64,000 nt of DNA from Lentisphaerota bacterium (GTDB lineage Bacteria > Verrucomicrobiota > Lentisphaeria > Victivallales > Victivallaceae): the NCBI GenBank assembly GCA_015061625.1, contig SUWG01000011.1, positions 1-64,000 of the forward strand, read 5' to 3'. This document shows positions 35,028 to 43,738 of this stretch, piece by piece. Numbering within the stretch: position 1 is the first letter of the stretch; each line of letters opens with the position of its first letter. A program made the position numbers and the translations under genes. Under the pieces are notes generated by a model. That model saw nothing but the letters and a program-made list of their open reading frames with translations, was not told the DNA's origin and did no database searches.

Positions 35028-35795
35028 TTATTCCGCGATGACCCGGATGTTGCGGATCTCCACCGGCCACTGCCGCTGAAGCAGACGGATGGTCAGTTTG
35101 ATTTTCGCCGTACCGATATAGAAATTGTTGAATGTCTGGGAAAATGAGACCCATTCATCACTTTTGTCGCTGATCCCGACGTAGACAAAGGCGTTGCCGG
35201 AACGGTGCTGGCGCACTTTGGTTCCTGCCGGATAATCTTTGGCAAGCGGTTGTTTCAGAGCGACTTCCACACTGCCGTCTTCGCGGACTTTGATTTTATT
35301 CATATCAAAGAATGGTGAAAGATCCATATTCGGCAGGTCGCTGCGGTCCTCTCTGGCATTGAATGCCAGACGGCCGTGCGCAAGAAATTTCCAATTTGCC
35401 GCATTGTTGAGGATCAGCACTTTGTCGCCTTTTTTGGCGTCGGCGGCCAGTGTGGTTATCAGCTGCGGTTCGGCGGTGGCCACTGCCGCATGGGTGATCT
35501 CCTGCCCGTCGGCTGTAAACGGAGTGATCCCGAAATAGAGTGTTGCTCTGCCCTGCGGTTTGCCGATCACCCGGAATTCCCCGGAAATGGTGTACTTTCT
35601 GCCGCGGATCACCGGAACGGCTTCTTTGGAAAAAAGCGGACGGAATCCCAGTTGGGCAACCATCAGGCCATCCTGCACTGAAACCCGGTTATCCGCCCAA
35701 GCATCAGGAGAGGAGCCGTCAAAGATAACCGTACCGGCAGACACAGATAATGCGAACACTGCAAACATCAACGACATCAGAACTTTTTTTACCAT
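35028..35795 (-). CDS. Exported beta-sandwich protein, 255 residues
   Basis: The start at 35795 (MVKKVLMSLMF) is preferred over the ATG four codons earlier because GGAG is then 6 bp upstream. Signal peptide about 1-20 ending in SVSAG. The mature chain is strand-rich and resembles a carbohydrate-binding module (RKYTISGEFRVIGKPQGRATLYFG, WVSFSQTFNNFYIGTAKIKLTIRLL). No catalytic motif. Single gene with a strong promoter at 35886-35914 that contains a palindrome. Function probably glycan binding. Confidence 0.6.
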   Translation of the reverse strand: MVKKVLMSLMFAVFALSVSAGTVIFDGSSPDAWADNRVSVQDGLMVAQLGFRPLFSKEAVPVIRGRKYTISGEFRVIGKPQGRATLYFGITPFTADGQEITHAAVATAEPQLITTLAADAKKGDKVLILNNAANWKFLAHGRLAFNAREDRSDLPNMDLSPFFDMNKIKVREDGSVEVALKQPLAKDYPAGTKVRQHRSGNAFVYVGISDKSDEWVSFSQTFNNFYIGTAKIKLTIRLLQRQWPVEIRNIRVIAE

Positions 35796-35885
35796 TTTTT
35801 TCTCCATTGGTTAAGGTTGGTAATCTCCCGAATTTTGTGAAATTCAAGCAGAAACTTGCAAACAAGCGTTTACATCTGTATATAA

Positions 35886-35914
35886 AACATATCACATAAA
35901 TTGTGATTTGTCAA
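35886..35914 (-). promoter_or_regulatory. Promoter of the 35795 gene
   Basis: TTGACA (35914-35909), 17 bp, TATGTT (35891-35886) on the minus strand. Confidence 0.6.
35891..35907. promoter_or_regulatory. Palindromic operator inside the promoter spacer
   Basis: ATCACA-TAAAT-TGTGAT, perfect 6-bp arms, lying between the -35 and -10 boxes. A bound protein there would block RNA polymerase. Confidence 0.5.
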
Positions 35915-35982
35915 GCCGGAAACTCCGGCTTGGCTCCATCGAAGCCGGAAGGTCGGATTTTTCACAAAAAACGGGATAACAC

Positions 35983-36882
35983 TTACCAGTTGTAGCCGGC
36001 CTTGTTGAGAGCATCAATAAAGGCTTTTTTGCGTTCTGCGCTGAAATCCACCGCCGGATAGGTCGGCGCACCGGTATCGATCCCTTTGATCTTGAGCAAC
36101 TCTTTCATCGGGGCAATGCAACTGCTTTCAGAGAAACTCAAAATCGTTTGGATTATCCGGTTGATCCGGCATTGCAGTTCTCTGGCTTTATCCAATTCAC
36201 TGGCTTTGAATGCCCTGTAAAGGGCGACGAAAAGTTCCGGCATGGCTGAATATGTGCCGCCGATGCCGCCGTCTGCGCCCATACACAAACCGCAAAGCAA
36301 GGATTCATCCGGCCCGTTGATAACGTTGATATCGCCGTTGTTGACCTGTTTCAACTGCCACATGGCATAGTAGTCCGCTCTGGTATCTTTAGCACCGCAA
36401 ATATTGTCGATCTTGAGCAATTCGGTAAGCAGTTTGCTCATATTGATACCCGCGCCGGTCTGATTGGCGTAAATGAGAATGGGCAAATGGGTGTTTTTCG
36501 CCATATCGCTGTAAAATCTGACCACTTCGTCAAAACTGTTTTTGAAGTAGATCGATGGCGGCACGGATGAAATACCATCCGCTCCGGCGGCCGTGGCAAA
36601 ACGGGTTAATTCCATTACTTCCAGCGAATTGATCGAACCGGTGTGGATGATGACTTTGGCTCTGCCGCCAACCGCTTCGATGACCGCTTCCGCCATCGCT
36701 TTGCGTTGAGTGAGATCGATCAACACGCCTTCGCCGGTGCCGCCGACAGCATAGAAACCGTCAACTCCGGCGGCGATCATATAATCTGCCATCTCTCTGA
36801 CGGCGGATTTGATAACTTTACCGTTGGCATCCAACGGAGTAAGCATAGCGGGCATAATTCCGGTAAATTGGATTTTTGACAT
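35983..36882 (-). CDS. NanA-like aldolase of the DapA/NAL family (copy 1)
   Basis: 299 residues. Schiff-base Lys165 in CGAKDT, Tyr138 in LIYAN, and the pyruvate-carboxylate loop GGTGEG at 47-52 agree with N-acetylneuraminate lyase numbering. The DapA arginine (Arg138 in E. coli) is absent, so a sialate or other 2-keto-3-deoxy sugar acid is the likely substrate. GGAGG precedes the ATG. Last gene of an operon with two sialidase-like genes, which supports a sialate-type pathway. It is closely similar to the copy at 49840-50748. Confidence 0.82.
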   Translation of the reverse strand: MSKIQFTGIMPAMLTPLDANGKVIKSAVREMADYMIAAGVDGFYAVGGTGEGVLIDLTQRKAMAEAVIEAVGGRAKVIIHTGSINSLEVMELTRFATAAGADGISSVPPSIYFKNSFDEVVRFYSDMAKNTHLPILIYANQTGAGINMSKLLTELLKIDNICGAKDTRADYYAMWQLKQVNNGDINVINGPDESLLCGLCMGADGGIGGTYSAMPELFVALYRAFKASELDKARELQCRINRIIQTILSFSESSCIAPMKELLKIKGIDTGAPTYPAVDFSAERKKAFIDALNKAGYNW

Positions 36883-36898
36883 GATGTTTTTCCTCCGG

Positions 36899-37987
36899 TC
36901 AAATAGTAAAACTTTCTTTATTCCTTGGCAAACGGACTATTTTCATATCCTGAAGCGGCCAGTGACCGTGACCGCCGCAACAGTACGCCAGCAGCAATGC
37001 TTCATCGGTAAAAAGCATCGCCGTGTAGCAATATCCCCGGCGGGGGTCATCCTCCAGCAACACCTTTTCGCCCCAGGTTTTGCCCTCATCCCGGCTGATG
37101 GACATGGCAAACGGGGTGCGATCCCATGAATCTTCCGGCACGATCTTCACGCCCCACCGGGGGTCGCCGTCGCTCCAAATGCCGATCAATTTACCGTCAA
37201 CGGGGTCACGTTTGATGGATAACGGGGTCACAGTACAGGGGAAATATTTCCACGGCAGAGCAGGACTCCAACTTTCCCCCTGATCAAATGAATAGCAGTG
37301 ATACTGGCAGAGTTGATCGGTGCGCATCCACATCAGCAACCGGCCGTCATTCAATTCGACGATGCCCGGCTCCTGCGTACCGGAACGGCAATTCTGCGGC
37401 GGGAAAATATAATTGCCCGATTCATACCAGTTTTCACCGTTGTCATCGGAATAAAGCGTCGTTGCCAGCACCGGATAAAACCCCTGCCCTTTGGGGGTTC
37501 TGGAAACCTGTATGGAAAATACCGGCATGATGATCCGGCCGCTTTTCAACTGGATGAGCCGGTCATTATTGCCGCCGATATTGTATCTGGCACTGGTCAG
37601 TTTTTTCGCTTCGCTCCATGTTGCCGCCTCATCATCGGAAAAGCGGCACATGGTGATGAATGCCGGATATGCTTCGCCGGGTATCTCCTTTTTGGCACAA
37701 TAGACCAAAAGGATCCGGCCGGATTGCAACCGCAGCAGTGACACGGACATCAGATTATTGCCCTCATCCGGATTGTGCCGGAACATGATTTCCGGAGTAC
37801 TCCAGGTTTTACCGCCGTCGGCGGAAATGGTGGAGGCCAGATCACAATCGGCATTATCCTCTCTGGATTCTCCGGTATAACGGGAATAAACAAAGAGTAT
37901 CCTGCCGTCATTCAGGGTGACGAAAGAGCCTTCGGAGTTACGGGGATTGCCATCACCGGAATTGATAAAAAATTCACTGCGTTTCAT
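36899..37987 (-). CDS. Sialidase-like (BNR/Asp-box) protein, copy 1
   Basis: 362 residues from the ATG at 37987, overlapping the stop of the upstream copy as ATGA. Six-bladed propeller signature: FVTLNDGRILFVYSRYTGES, then Asp boxes SADGGKTWS, SDDEAATWS, SDDNGENWY, FDQGESWS and SRDEGKTWG. No signal peptide is seen, so it should be intracellular, acting on imported glycosides. Cleavage of sialic acid is inferred from family and from the adjoining NanA-like gene. The C-terminal ~120 residues are almost identical to copy 2, while the N-terminal half differs strongly. Confidence 0.8.
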   Translation of the reverse strand: MKRSEFFINSGDGNPRNSEGSFVTLNDGRILFVYSRYTGESREDNADCDLASTISADGGKTWSTPEIMFRHNPDEGNNLMSVSLLRLQSGRILLVYCAKKEIPGEAYPAFITMCRFSDDEAATWSEAKKLTSARYNIGGNNDRLIQLKSGRIIMPVFSIQVSRTPKGQGFYPVLATTLYSDDNGENWYESGNYIFPPQNCRSGTQEPGIVELNDGRLLMWMRTDQLCQYHCYSFDQGESWSPALPWKYFPCTVTPLSIKRDPVDGKLIGIWSDGDPRWGVKIVPEDSWDRTPFAMSISRDEGKTWGEKVLLEDDPRRGYCYTAMLFTDEALLLAYCCGGHGHWPLQDMKIVRLPRNKESFTI

Positions 37988-39057
37988 ATTTCGCCTTTGG
38001 GAATACGGACTATTTTCATATCCTGAAGCGGCCAGTGACCGTGACCGCCGCAACAGTACGCCAGCAGCAATGCCTCCCTTGTGAAGTGGATCGCCGTGTA
38101 GCAATATCCCCGGCGGGGGTCATCCTCCAGCAACACCTTTTCGCCCCAGGTTTTGCCCTCATCCCGGCTGACGGACATGGCAAACGGGGTGCGATCCCAT
38201 GAATCTTCCGGCACGATCTTCACGCCCCACCGGGGGTCGCCGTCGCTCCAAATGCCGATCAATTTACCGTCAGCGGGGTCACGTTTGATGGATAACGGGG
38301 TCACAGTACAGGGGAAATATTTCCACGGCAGGGCGGGACTCCAACTTTCCCCCTGATCGGATGAATAACAGTGGTACTGGCAGAGCAGATCGGTGCGTAT
38401 CCACATCAGCAACCGGCCGTCATTCAATTCGACGACTCCCGGCTCCTGCATACCGGTCATACTGCCGTTGACCGGGAATACCGCACCGGGAAAGCCATAC
38501 CAGTTTTCCCCGTCATCATCCGAATAGATGATCGAAGTTATCCGGGGCAGAAAATCGTTGCCTTTGGGGGTGTCAAGCACCACCGTGCGCCAGACCGGAG
38601 CGATGATCCGGCCGCTTTTCAACTGGATCATGCGGTCATTATTCATGCCGGTACGGTTGGAAAAGGTGGACATCAATTTGATTCCGCTCCACGTTTTGCC
38701 CTCATCGTCAGAGTAACGGCAGACCGGGATCAAACTGGAATACGTTTCACCGGGCAGGAACTTTTCCGACAGATAGGAGATCAGTATTCTGCCGGAATGC
38801 AGCCGCAGAAACGATACTGACATCACATTTCTGCCGCCGGTTTCATTGGTAAACAAAGTTTCCGGTTTGCTCCATGTCACTCCGTCATCACCGGAATAAC
38901 AACAGGCGATTTCGCAATCGGCATGATCTTCCTGCGTTTCTCCGGTGTAACGGGAGTAGGCAAAAAGTATCCTGCCGTCATTCAGAGTGACGAAAGAACC
39001 CTCGGAGTTGCGGGGATTGTTTTCACCCGACTCAAACAACCATTCACTTCTGGACAT
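37984..39057 (-). CDS. Sialidase-like (BNR/Asp-box) protein, copy 2
   Basis: 357 residues, tandem paralogue of the next gene. Begins RSEWLFESGENNPRNSEGSF. Asp boxes are SGDDGVTWS, SDDEGKTWS, SDDDGENWY, SDQGESWS and SRDEGKTWG. First gene of the operon 39057-35983, with a strong promoter at 39151-39179. No signal peptide. The part from about residue 235 to 345 is nearly identical to copy 1 at DNA level, a sign of recent duplication or gene conversion restricted to that segment. Confidence 0.8.
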   Translation of the reverse strand: MSRSEWLFESGENNPRNSEGSFVTLNDGRILFAYSRYTGETQEDHADCEIACCYSGDDGVTWSKPETLFTNETGGRNVMSVSFLRLHSGRILISYLSEKFLPGETYSSLIPVCRYSDDEGKTWSGIKLMSTFSNRTGMNNDRMIQLKSGRIIAPVWRTVVLDTPKGNDFLPRITSIIYSDDDGENWYGFPGAVFPVNGSMTGMQEPGVVELNDGRLLMWIRTDLLCQYHCYSSDQGESWSPALPWKYFPCTVTPLSIKRDPADGKLIGIWSDGDPRWGVKIVPEDSWDRTPFAMSVSRDEGKTWGEKVLLEDDPRRGYCYTAIHFTREALLLAYCCGGHGHWPLQDMKIVRIPKGEI

Positions 39058-39150
39058 GGCATTTTCTTTCTATCTTAATTTTTTGGTAATGTCCTAAATT
39101 TTGTGAAACTGGTATATAAAGTTATATGCGGCAAATTCCACAACAAACAA

Positions 39151-39179
39151 AATATACCATGGCCAGTTGGATTTGTCAA
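39151..39179 (-). promoter_or_regulatory. Promoter of the sialidase-nanA operon
   Basis: TTGACA (39179-39174), 17 bp, TATATT (39156-39151) on the minus strand. The spacer contains CTGGCCATGG, a partial palindrome. The spacer 39058-39519 holds this promoter and repeat A copy A5, with no gene seen. Confidence 0.65.
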
Positions 39180-39200
39180 CCGGAAAACACGGTTTGTCAG

Positions 39201-39360
39201 CAACCGGTGGATGCAGTGTGAGGCAAGGTCGTAGCCAAATCAAGGCGAAAACGAGGGAGTGTATAACCATACTCGACCGAGCTTGAGTCCGCCGATTTGG
39301 CAAGAGATTGCCCGCAATGCGCCACCGTAAGTTATATTTTTCACAAAAATCAGGACAATG
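39201..39360 (+). repeat. Repeat A, copy A5, with conserved 3' flank
   Basis: Canonical copy starting near ACCGGTGGATGCAGTGTGAG, with GCCAAATC/GATTTGGC arms, the inner GAGTGTATAACCATACTC helix, and the GTTATATTTTTCACAAAAAT flank seen after A4. Confidence 0.85.
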
Positions 39361-39519
39361 ACAATTTTTTCCGGCTCAACCGGTAGGTCAAACTGCCGCA
39401 CATTTTAATTGCCTTGCGCTCAAATGTTGCACAAATAAATTGCGCAACCTCGCTCACGGCAGGTGGTGTCGGCGCAGATTGCGCCGGTTTGGCAGGAAAA
39501 AAGCCCGCGGGACACCGTC

Positions 39520-41121
39520 TTATTCTGTTGCAGTCAAATCAATCAACCGGGGGTTGCGGAATTCGACGGCATCGTTATCTTTCAAACCGGCAACGCCCAT
39601 CTGGAAATAGAGCAGTTTGCAGTTTTCCGGAGCCACAATGCGGATCGTGAGCGTTTCCCATTCACCCCGCTGTCTGCTGCGCATCTGCACCACCTTTTCC
39701 TGACCGGGGCCACGCATCCATGCGTTATCCATCGCCCGGAATGAAGCACTCAAACTCGCCGAACCGCTGATCGACTGTGAACGGGGACGCACTTCGACCG
39801 TGAGCATATATTCGTGGCCGGCGATCGCCGGAATGCTCGTGTGGATCGAACCACGCAACTTCACCCCGGTCATGAATGCCACTCCATTCTGCCAAATGCC
39901 TCTGCCCTGATGGTTGATCGCCGTCCAGAACATCCATTTACCCATACCCGAAGTTGGCACTTCCACCAGATTCTGCGCTCCGGCAGAAAGGAAATCCGGA
40001 TTGGCCAATTCGATAAATATCCGGTTGGTGCCGGGGAATTGCTCTTCCCAGGTGCCTTTGACTTTCGGATGGGGCGACCGGCTCCACCAGCAGCCGGTTT
40101 CACTGTAGACCCAGACATACTCGTCGGAAACCCGCAACGCTCTCTGCAAATTCTGCCGCAGATAGTCAAGGAACGGGATCTGTTCGATCTCCGGTTTGAG
40201 ATAGTTGTAACAGGGATGACGGGGATTGACCATCTCATCCGGATAGATCGGGGCCGCCAACTGGGTCTGGGTGCGGTATTTATTGTAGTTTTCCGCCGCC
40301 ACTCTGGGCAGAAAAGTGCGGTCAAGGTCGATGCGCAGTTGTTCAAATTCGGTATCGGTATTGGCGAAATAACCGAAGTACTCATGCCCCTCGATCATGG
40401 TCGCCGTCGGCGGCAGAACATCGTAAACACCATTGAAAAATGAGTGCGACAGCGTGTGATTGACCTGATCGCCATTGAGATATGTGCCATTGGAAAAGAG
40501 GAAAAGGCAGAGCAGTTTGATATTGGGGTTGGCTCCGAAAACCGCCCGGCCGAATTCCCGGCCTCTCTGACGGGCCTTGGCAATGGCTTCGGCGTGGCTG
40601 TGACCGGGATAACGCCGCCAGATCTGGCCGCCGTATTCTTCCGGGTCAAAGACGATACCGGTCATATTGCACTCTCTGGTGATGCGGGCAAGAATCCCGT
40701 AATTGTTGCAAATAGCCGCCCAGTAGGCATCATCGAACCAATCCATATCCCTTGCCGGGGTCATGGTGGTATAAATAAAGTTATCCGTAAACCGGGTGAA
40801 ATTCAAACCTTTGTATTTGGCGATCTGATCGGCAAACCACTCATACTGCCACACATCTCTGGTGATGATGGCGTGAGCGTGGACTTCGCCTGCTTTGCCC
40901 TCAACACCGGGTTTGCGGCCGATGAAGCGGACGGTGATACCATTGATCGGGGCTTCCTGTTCCATGCGGGCGAGGTGTTCGACGAGGTAGTCCACGGAGG
41001 GGTTTGACCAACTCATGTCAATAATTTTTTTCTTTTTGGGTGTCCACGGATTTTCCACCGGGGCGGCAACCAGCAATCCGGTAAAAAGGAGTGCCAGCAT
41101 GGTGAAAAGTGATTTTTTCAT
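39520..41121 (-). CDS. Exported TIM-barrel-like protein of unknown family (copy 1)
   Basis: 533 residues from the ATG at 41121 (AGGA 9 bp upstream; an ATG three codons earlier would abut the AGGA). Signal peptide about 1-20 (SLFTMLALLFTGLLVAA). Barrel-like segments: KIIDMSWSNPSVDYLVEHLARM, ITVRFIGRKPGV, FTRFTDNFIYTTMTPARDMDWFDD, MTGIVFDPEEYGGQIW, IKLLCLFLFSNGTYLNGD, YVWVYSETGCWW. DPEEYGG and YSE..CWW could supply catalytic acids. A ~130-residue beta domain ends the chain. Not matched to a named glycosidase family by me. Tandem paralogue at 41220-42899. Confidence 0.6.
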   Translation of the reverse strand: MKKSLFTMLALLFTGLLVAAPVENPWTPKKKKIIDMSWSNPSVDYLVEHLARMEQEAPINGITVRFIGRKPGVEGKAGEVHAHAIITRDVWQYEWFADQIAKYKGLNFTRFTDNFIYTTMTPARDMDWFDDAYWAAICNNYGILARITRECNMTGIVFDPEEYGGQIWRRYPGHSHAEAIAKARQRGREFGRAVFGANPNIKLLCLFLFSNGTYLNGDQVNHTLSHSFFNGVYDVLPPTATMIEGHEYFGYFANTDTEFEQLRIDLDRTFLPRVAAENYNKYRTQTQLAAPIYPDEMVNPRHPCYNYLKPEIEQIPFLDYLRQNLQRALRVSDEYVWVYSETGCWWSRSPHPKVKGTWEEQFPGTNRIFIELANPDFLSAGAQNLVEVPTSGMGKWMFWTAINHQGRGIWQNGVAFMTGVKLRGSIHTSIPAIAGHEYMLTVEVRPRSQSISGSASLSASFRAMDNAWMRGPGQEKVVQMRSRQRGEWETLTIRIVAPENCKLLYFQMGVAGLKDNDAVEFRNPRLIDLTATE

Positions 41122-41172
41122 ATAATTCATTCCTGTTTGTGGTACATATTGGATTTTTATTTATTTACTAAA

Positions 41173-41205
41173 CTGCCTGCGGCGCAGATATTGCATCGCA
41201 GGCAG
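41173..41205 (-). terminator. Hairpin between the two paralogues
   Basis: CTGCCTGCG (41173-41181) pairs with CGCAGGCAG (41197-41205). The minus-strand exit reads TTTAGTAAATAAAT. It lies 15 bp after the stop of the 41220 gene and may reduce read-through into the second paralogue. Confidence 0.55.
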
Positions 41206-41219
41206 ATATTCGGAAGTTG

Positions 41220-42899
41220 TCAGGGCAGTTCGATCAACTGCGGGTGCTGGAATTCCACGACCTGATCGGCGAGCAGGCCTTTGACACCGAGTTTAAAGGT
41301 GGCAGTGGCTGCATTTTCCGGAGCGGTGATCAGGAAGACGATCTCCTCCCAGTAACCGCCGGTCAACTGCTGGATGCAGACTTCACGGCTCTGCGGCAGA
41401 GTTTTGCCGTCGGCATCGCTGAAAGAAATGCCCATATAGATCTGGCCGCTGCCCGCATTGGTGCGGATTCTGGTTTCGACCTTGAGCAAATAGCGTTTAC
41501 CGGGCTGGATCGTCACGCTCTGACCGGTGTAGGAGTCGGTCTGCGGACCGGTGATGTAGACTTTGCCGTCTTTCCAACCGGATTTATCGGTGGCATCGCC
41601 CTCTCCGGTGGCGTGGAACTGCCACGGGCCGGGTTCTTTGACTGCCGGATCGGCATTCAACTGCGGAATGAGCAGAATATTGCTCAAACCGGTCAGGTCG
41701 ATCGCCGTGATCTCCCGCAATTCGGCCAGCATGGCATTGAATCCGGGAATCTTCTCATCCCAGGTGCTTGCCACTCTCGGATGGGCAGACTGGCTCCAGA
41801 AGCAGCCGCGCTCACTGTAAAACCAGACGTATTGATCGGAAACGCACATGGCATTCCAGAGGCACTGACGGATGAAGTCCAGCCGGGGCTGATTGTCGAT
41901 TTCCGGTTGCAGGAAACGGTGGAAAGAGGCATTGGCACCGGTCACCGCATCGATATACATGGGAGCGGCCAACTGTACCTGCGTGCGGTACTTGGCGAAG
42001 TTGTTGGCGGCCACCCGGGAACGGAAAGTGTGGTCGATGTCGTAACGCAACTTCGCATAGCACTCGTAGTTTCTGCCGAAATATCCGAAGTACTCATGGC
42101 CGTCGAGAATGGTCGCCGTCGGCGGCATCACATCCATCACACCATTGTAGAATGAGTGGATGAGGGTACTGGATTCGGCATCACCCATGATGAAGGTGCC
42201 GTGGGAGAAGAAGAAAAGACAGAGCAGTGTGACATTGGGATTTTCAGTGAAAACCGCCCGGCCCCATTCCTGACCTCTCTGGCGGGCCTTGGCAATGGCG
42301 GCATCCCGGTCACTGCCTTTGTAGTTGCCCCAGACCCGGCCGCCGTACTCCTCGGAGTCAAAGACGATACCGGTCATATTGCACTCTCTGGAAATGCGGG
42401 CAAGAATTCCGTAATTGTTGCAGATCGCCGCCCAGTAGGCATCATCGAACCAATCCATATCTCTGGCCGGAGTCATGGTGGTATAGATGAAGTTATCGGT
42501 GAAGCGGGTGAAATTCAGATTGTTGTATTTGGCGATCTGATCGGCGAACCACTCATACTGCCACATATCTTTGGTGATGATATTGTGGCAATGCACGTCA
42601 CCGGCTTTGCCCTCGACACCGGGTTTGCGGCCGACGAAGCGGACGGTGATACCATCGACCTGTGCTTCCTGCTCCATGCGGGCAAGATGCTCGACGAGGT
42701 AGTCCACAGAGGGGTTGGACCAACTCATGTCGATCAGTTTTTTCCGGGGCTGCTGCCACGGATTGACCACCGCTCTGCTGGAAGTGGCTGACGGCGTGAT
42801 GACGATCTCATTTTGCACTTCATTATCCGTGCAACAGCCGGAGATCGCCGCCGAAAGTACGATTCCGGCGGCCATTGCGGCACCTGACAATTTTTTCAT
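41220..42899 (-). CDS. Exported lipoprotein, TIM-barrel-like (copy 2)
   Basis: 559 residues. A signal with lipobox SAAISGC places it as a membrane-anchored lipoprotein, unlike its paralogue. The shared core (KLIDMSWSNPSVDYLVEHLARM, FTRFTDNFIYTTMTPARDMDWFDD, MTGIVFDSEEYGGRVW, YVWFYSERGCFW) is highly similar. The DPEEYGG of copy 1 is DSEEYGG here, so the two Glu are the constant acids. The C-terminal beta domain holds WQFHATGEGDATDKSGWKDG, like a carbohydrate-binding module. Weak ribosome site. 23 bp after the prepilin gene and probably co-transcribed with it. Confidence 0.6.
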   Translation of the reverse strand: MKKLSGAAMAAGIVLSAAISGCCTDNEVQNEIVITPSATSSRAVVNPWQQPRKKLIDMSWSNPSVDYLVEHLARMEQEAQVDGITVRFVGRKPGVEGKAGDVHCHNIITKDMWQYEWFADQIAKYNNLNFTRFTDNFIYTTMTPARDMDWFDDAYWAAICNNYGILARISRECNMTGIVFDSEEYGGRVWGNYKGSDRDAAIAKARQRGQEWGRAVFTENPNVTLLCLFFFSHGTFIMGDAESSTLIHSFYNGVMDVMPPTATILDGHEYFGYFGRNYECYAKLRYDIDHTFRSRVAANNFAKYRTQVQLAAPMYIDAVTGANASFHRFLQPEIDNQPRLDFIRQCLWNAMCVSDQYVWFYSERGCFWSQSAHPRVASTWDEKIPGFNAMLAELREITAIDLTGLSNILLIPQLNADPAVKEPGPWQFHATGEGDATDKSGWKDGKVYITGPQTDSYTGQSVTIQPGKRYLLKVETRIRTNAGSGQIYMGISFSDADGKTLPQSREVCIQQLTGGYWEEIVFLITAPENAATATFKLGVKGLLADQVVEFQHPQLIELP

Positions 42900-42922
42900 G
42901 ATAGCAAACTTTTTTTTAGAAA

Positions 42923-43657
42923 TTATTTAGTATATTCTTCCGGATGGGCGGCGTAAGCCTTGCCGACACCATTGACGTCAAAAGTATAGAAAGTGGTTGA
43001 CCAATAACGACTGCTTGTCAGAGCTTCAACCTGATTGCTGCCGACGTGCCCATCCCAATATGCAGTATTGGCGTTTTTGGCGTGGCGGAAGTGGAAACCG
43101 GTCCAAGTAACAGCACCACGGATACAGTGATATTGTAAATTTGAGGAGTTTCTGCTGTCACCAAGGAAAAAGTATTCAGAAGGGTGGGCAATGTCTTTGG
43201 CGATCAGATGCCGGACAGTACCGACACTGACTACATTTACGGCACCTTCATCACACGCACCATAGGTCAGATTTTGATAAGGATATGTCGTATTGAACAT
43301 TTGCTGACGGGTAAATGAACCTACCGCTCCCGGTTCCAGACTGGGGCAGAATAACTGCGCTCCGGGATTGATGTAACCGGCATCTACCAGAATATCGTTC
43401 CATGTACCTCTGGCTTTCATGTCATTGGCATTTTCTGTGATCAACCAAATGCCGTTGTTGTCATCGGTATACTGTTGAATAGATTGAGTATTTTGCTTCA
43501 AATTGGAAATACATGAAGCAGTACGTCCGCGTTCACGGGCGGCATTGAGGGCGGGCAGCAGAATTGCCGCCAGAATAGCGATGATGGCGATGACTACGAG
43601 AAGTTCAATAAGAGTAAAGCAGACTTGCTTTACTCCACCATGGTGGAGTCGTTTCAT
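42923..43657 (-). CDS. Type II secretion prepilin-like protein with DGH motif (second)
   Basis: 244 residues from the ATG at 43657 (AAAGGAG 7 bp upstream). The same leader as the gene at 22318 is followed by [20 protein letters not shown] and [20 protein letters not shown]. The C-terminus has [11 protein letters not shown]. The first ~100 bp of the gene are identical or nearly so to the 22318 gene, then the two diverge. The leader contains the AGTAAAGCA/TGCTTTACT hairpin (43613-43634) and the CTCCACCATGGTGGAG palindrome (43633-43648). Sits 81 bp after the regulator gene. Confidence 0.85.
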   Translation of the reverse strand: MKRLHHGGVKQVCFTLIELLVVIAIIAILAAILLPALNAARERGRTASCISNLKQNTQSIQQYTDDNNGIWLITENANDMKARGTWNDILVDAGYINPGAQLFCPSLEPGAVGSFTRQQMFNTTYPYQNLTYGACDEGAVNVVSVGTVRHLIAKDIAHPSEYFFLGDSRNSSNLQYHCIRGAVTWTGFHFRHAKNANTAYWDGHVGSNQVEALTSSRYWSTTFYTFDVNGVGKAYAAHPEEYTK

Positions 43658-43738
43658 TTTCTTTTCTCCTTTATTTTGAGGTGGTTGCTTTGGTTTTTTT
43701 CGACTTGCACTACCCGTTGCGGAAAACAACTTCTGTTT

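Noticed and set aside
36899-39057. Firm call of sialic-acid cleavage for the Asp-box proteins
   Set aside because: Asp boxes are structural and occur in other glycosidases. No signal peptide and no classical RIP start, so only 'sialidase-like' is supported.
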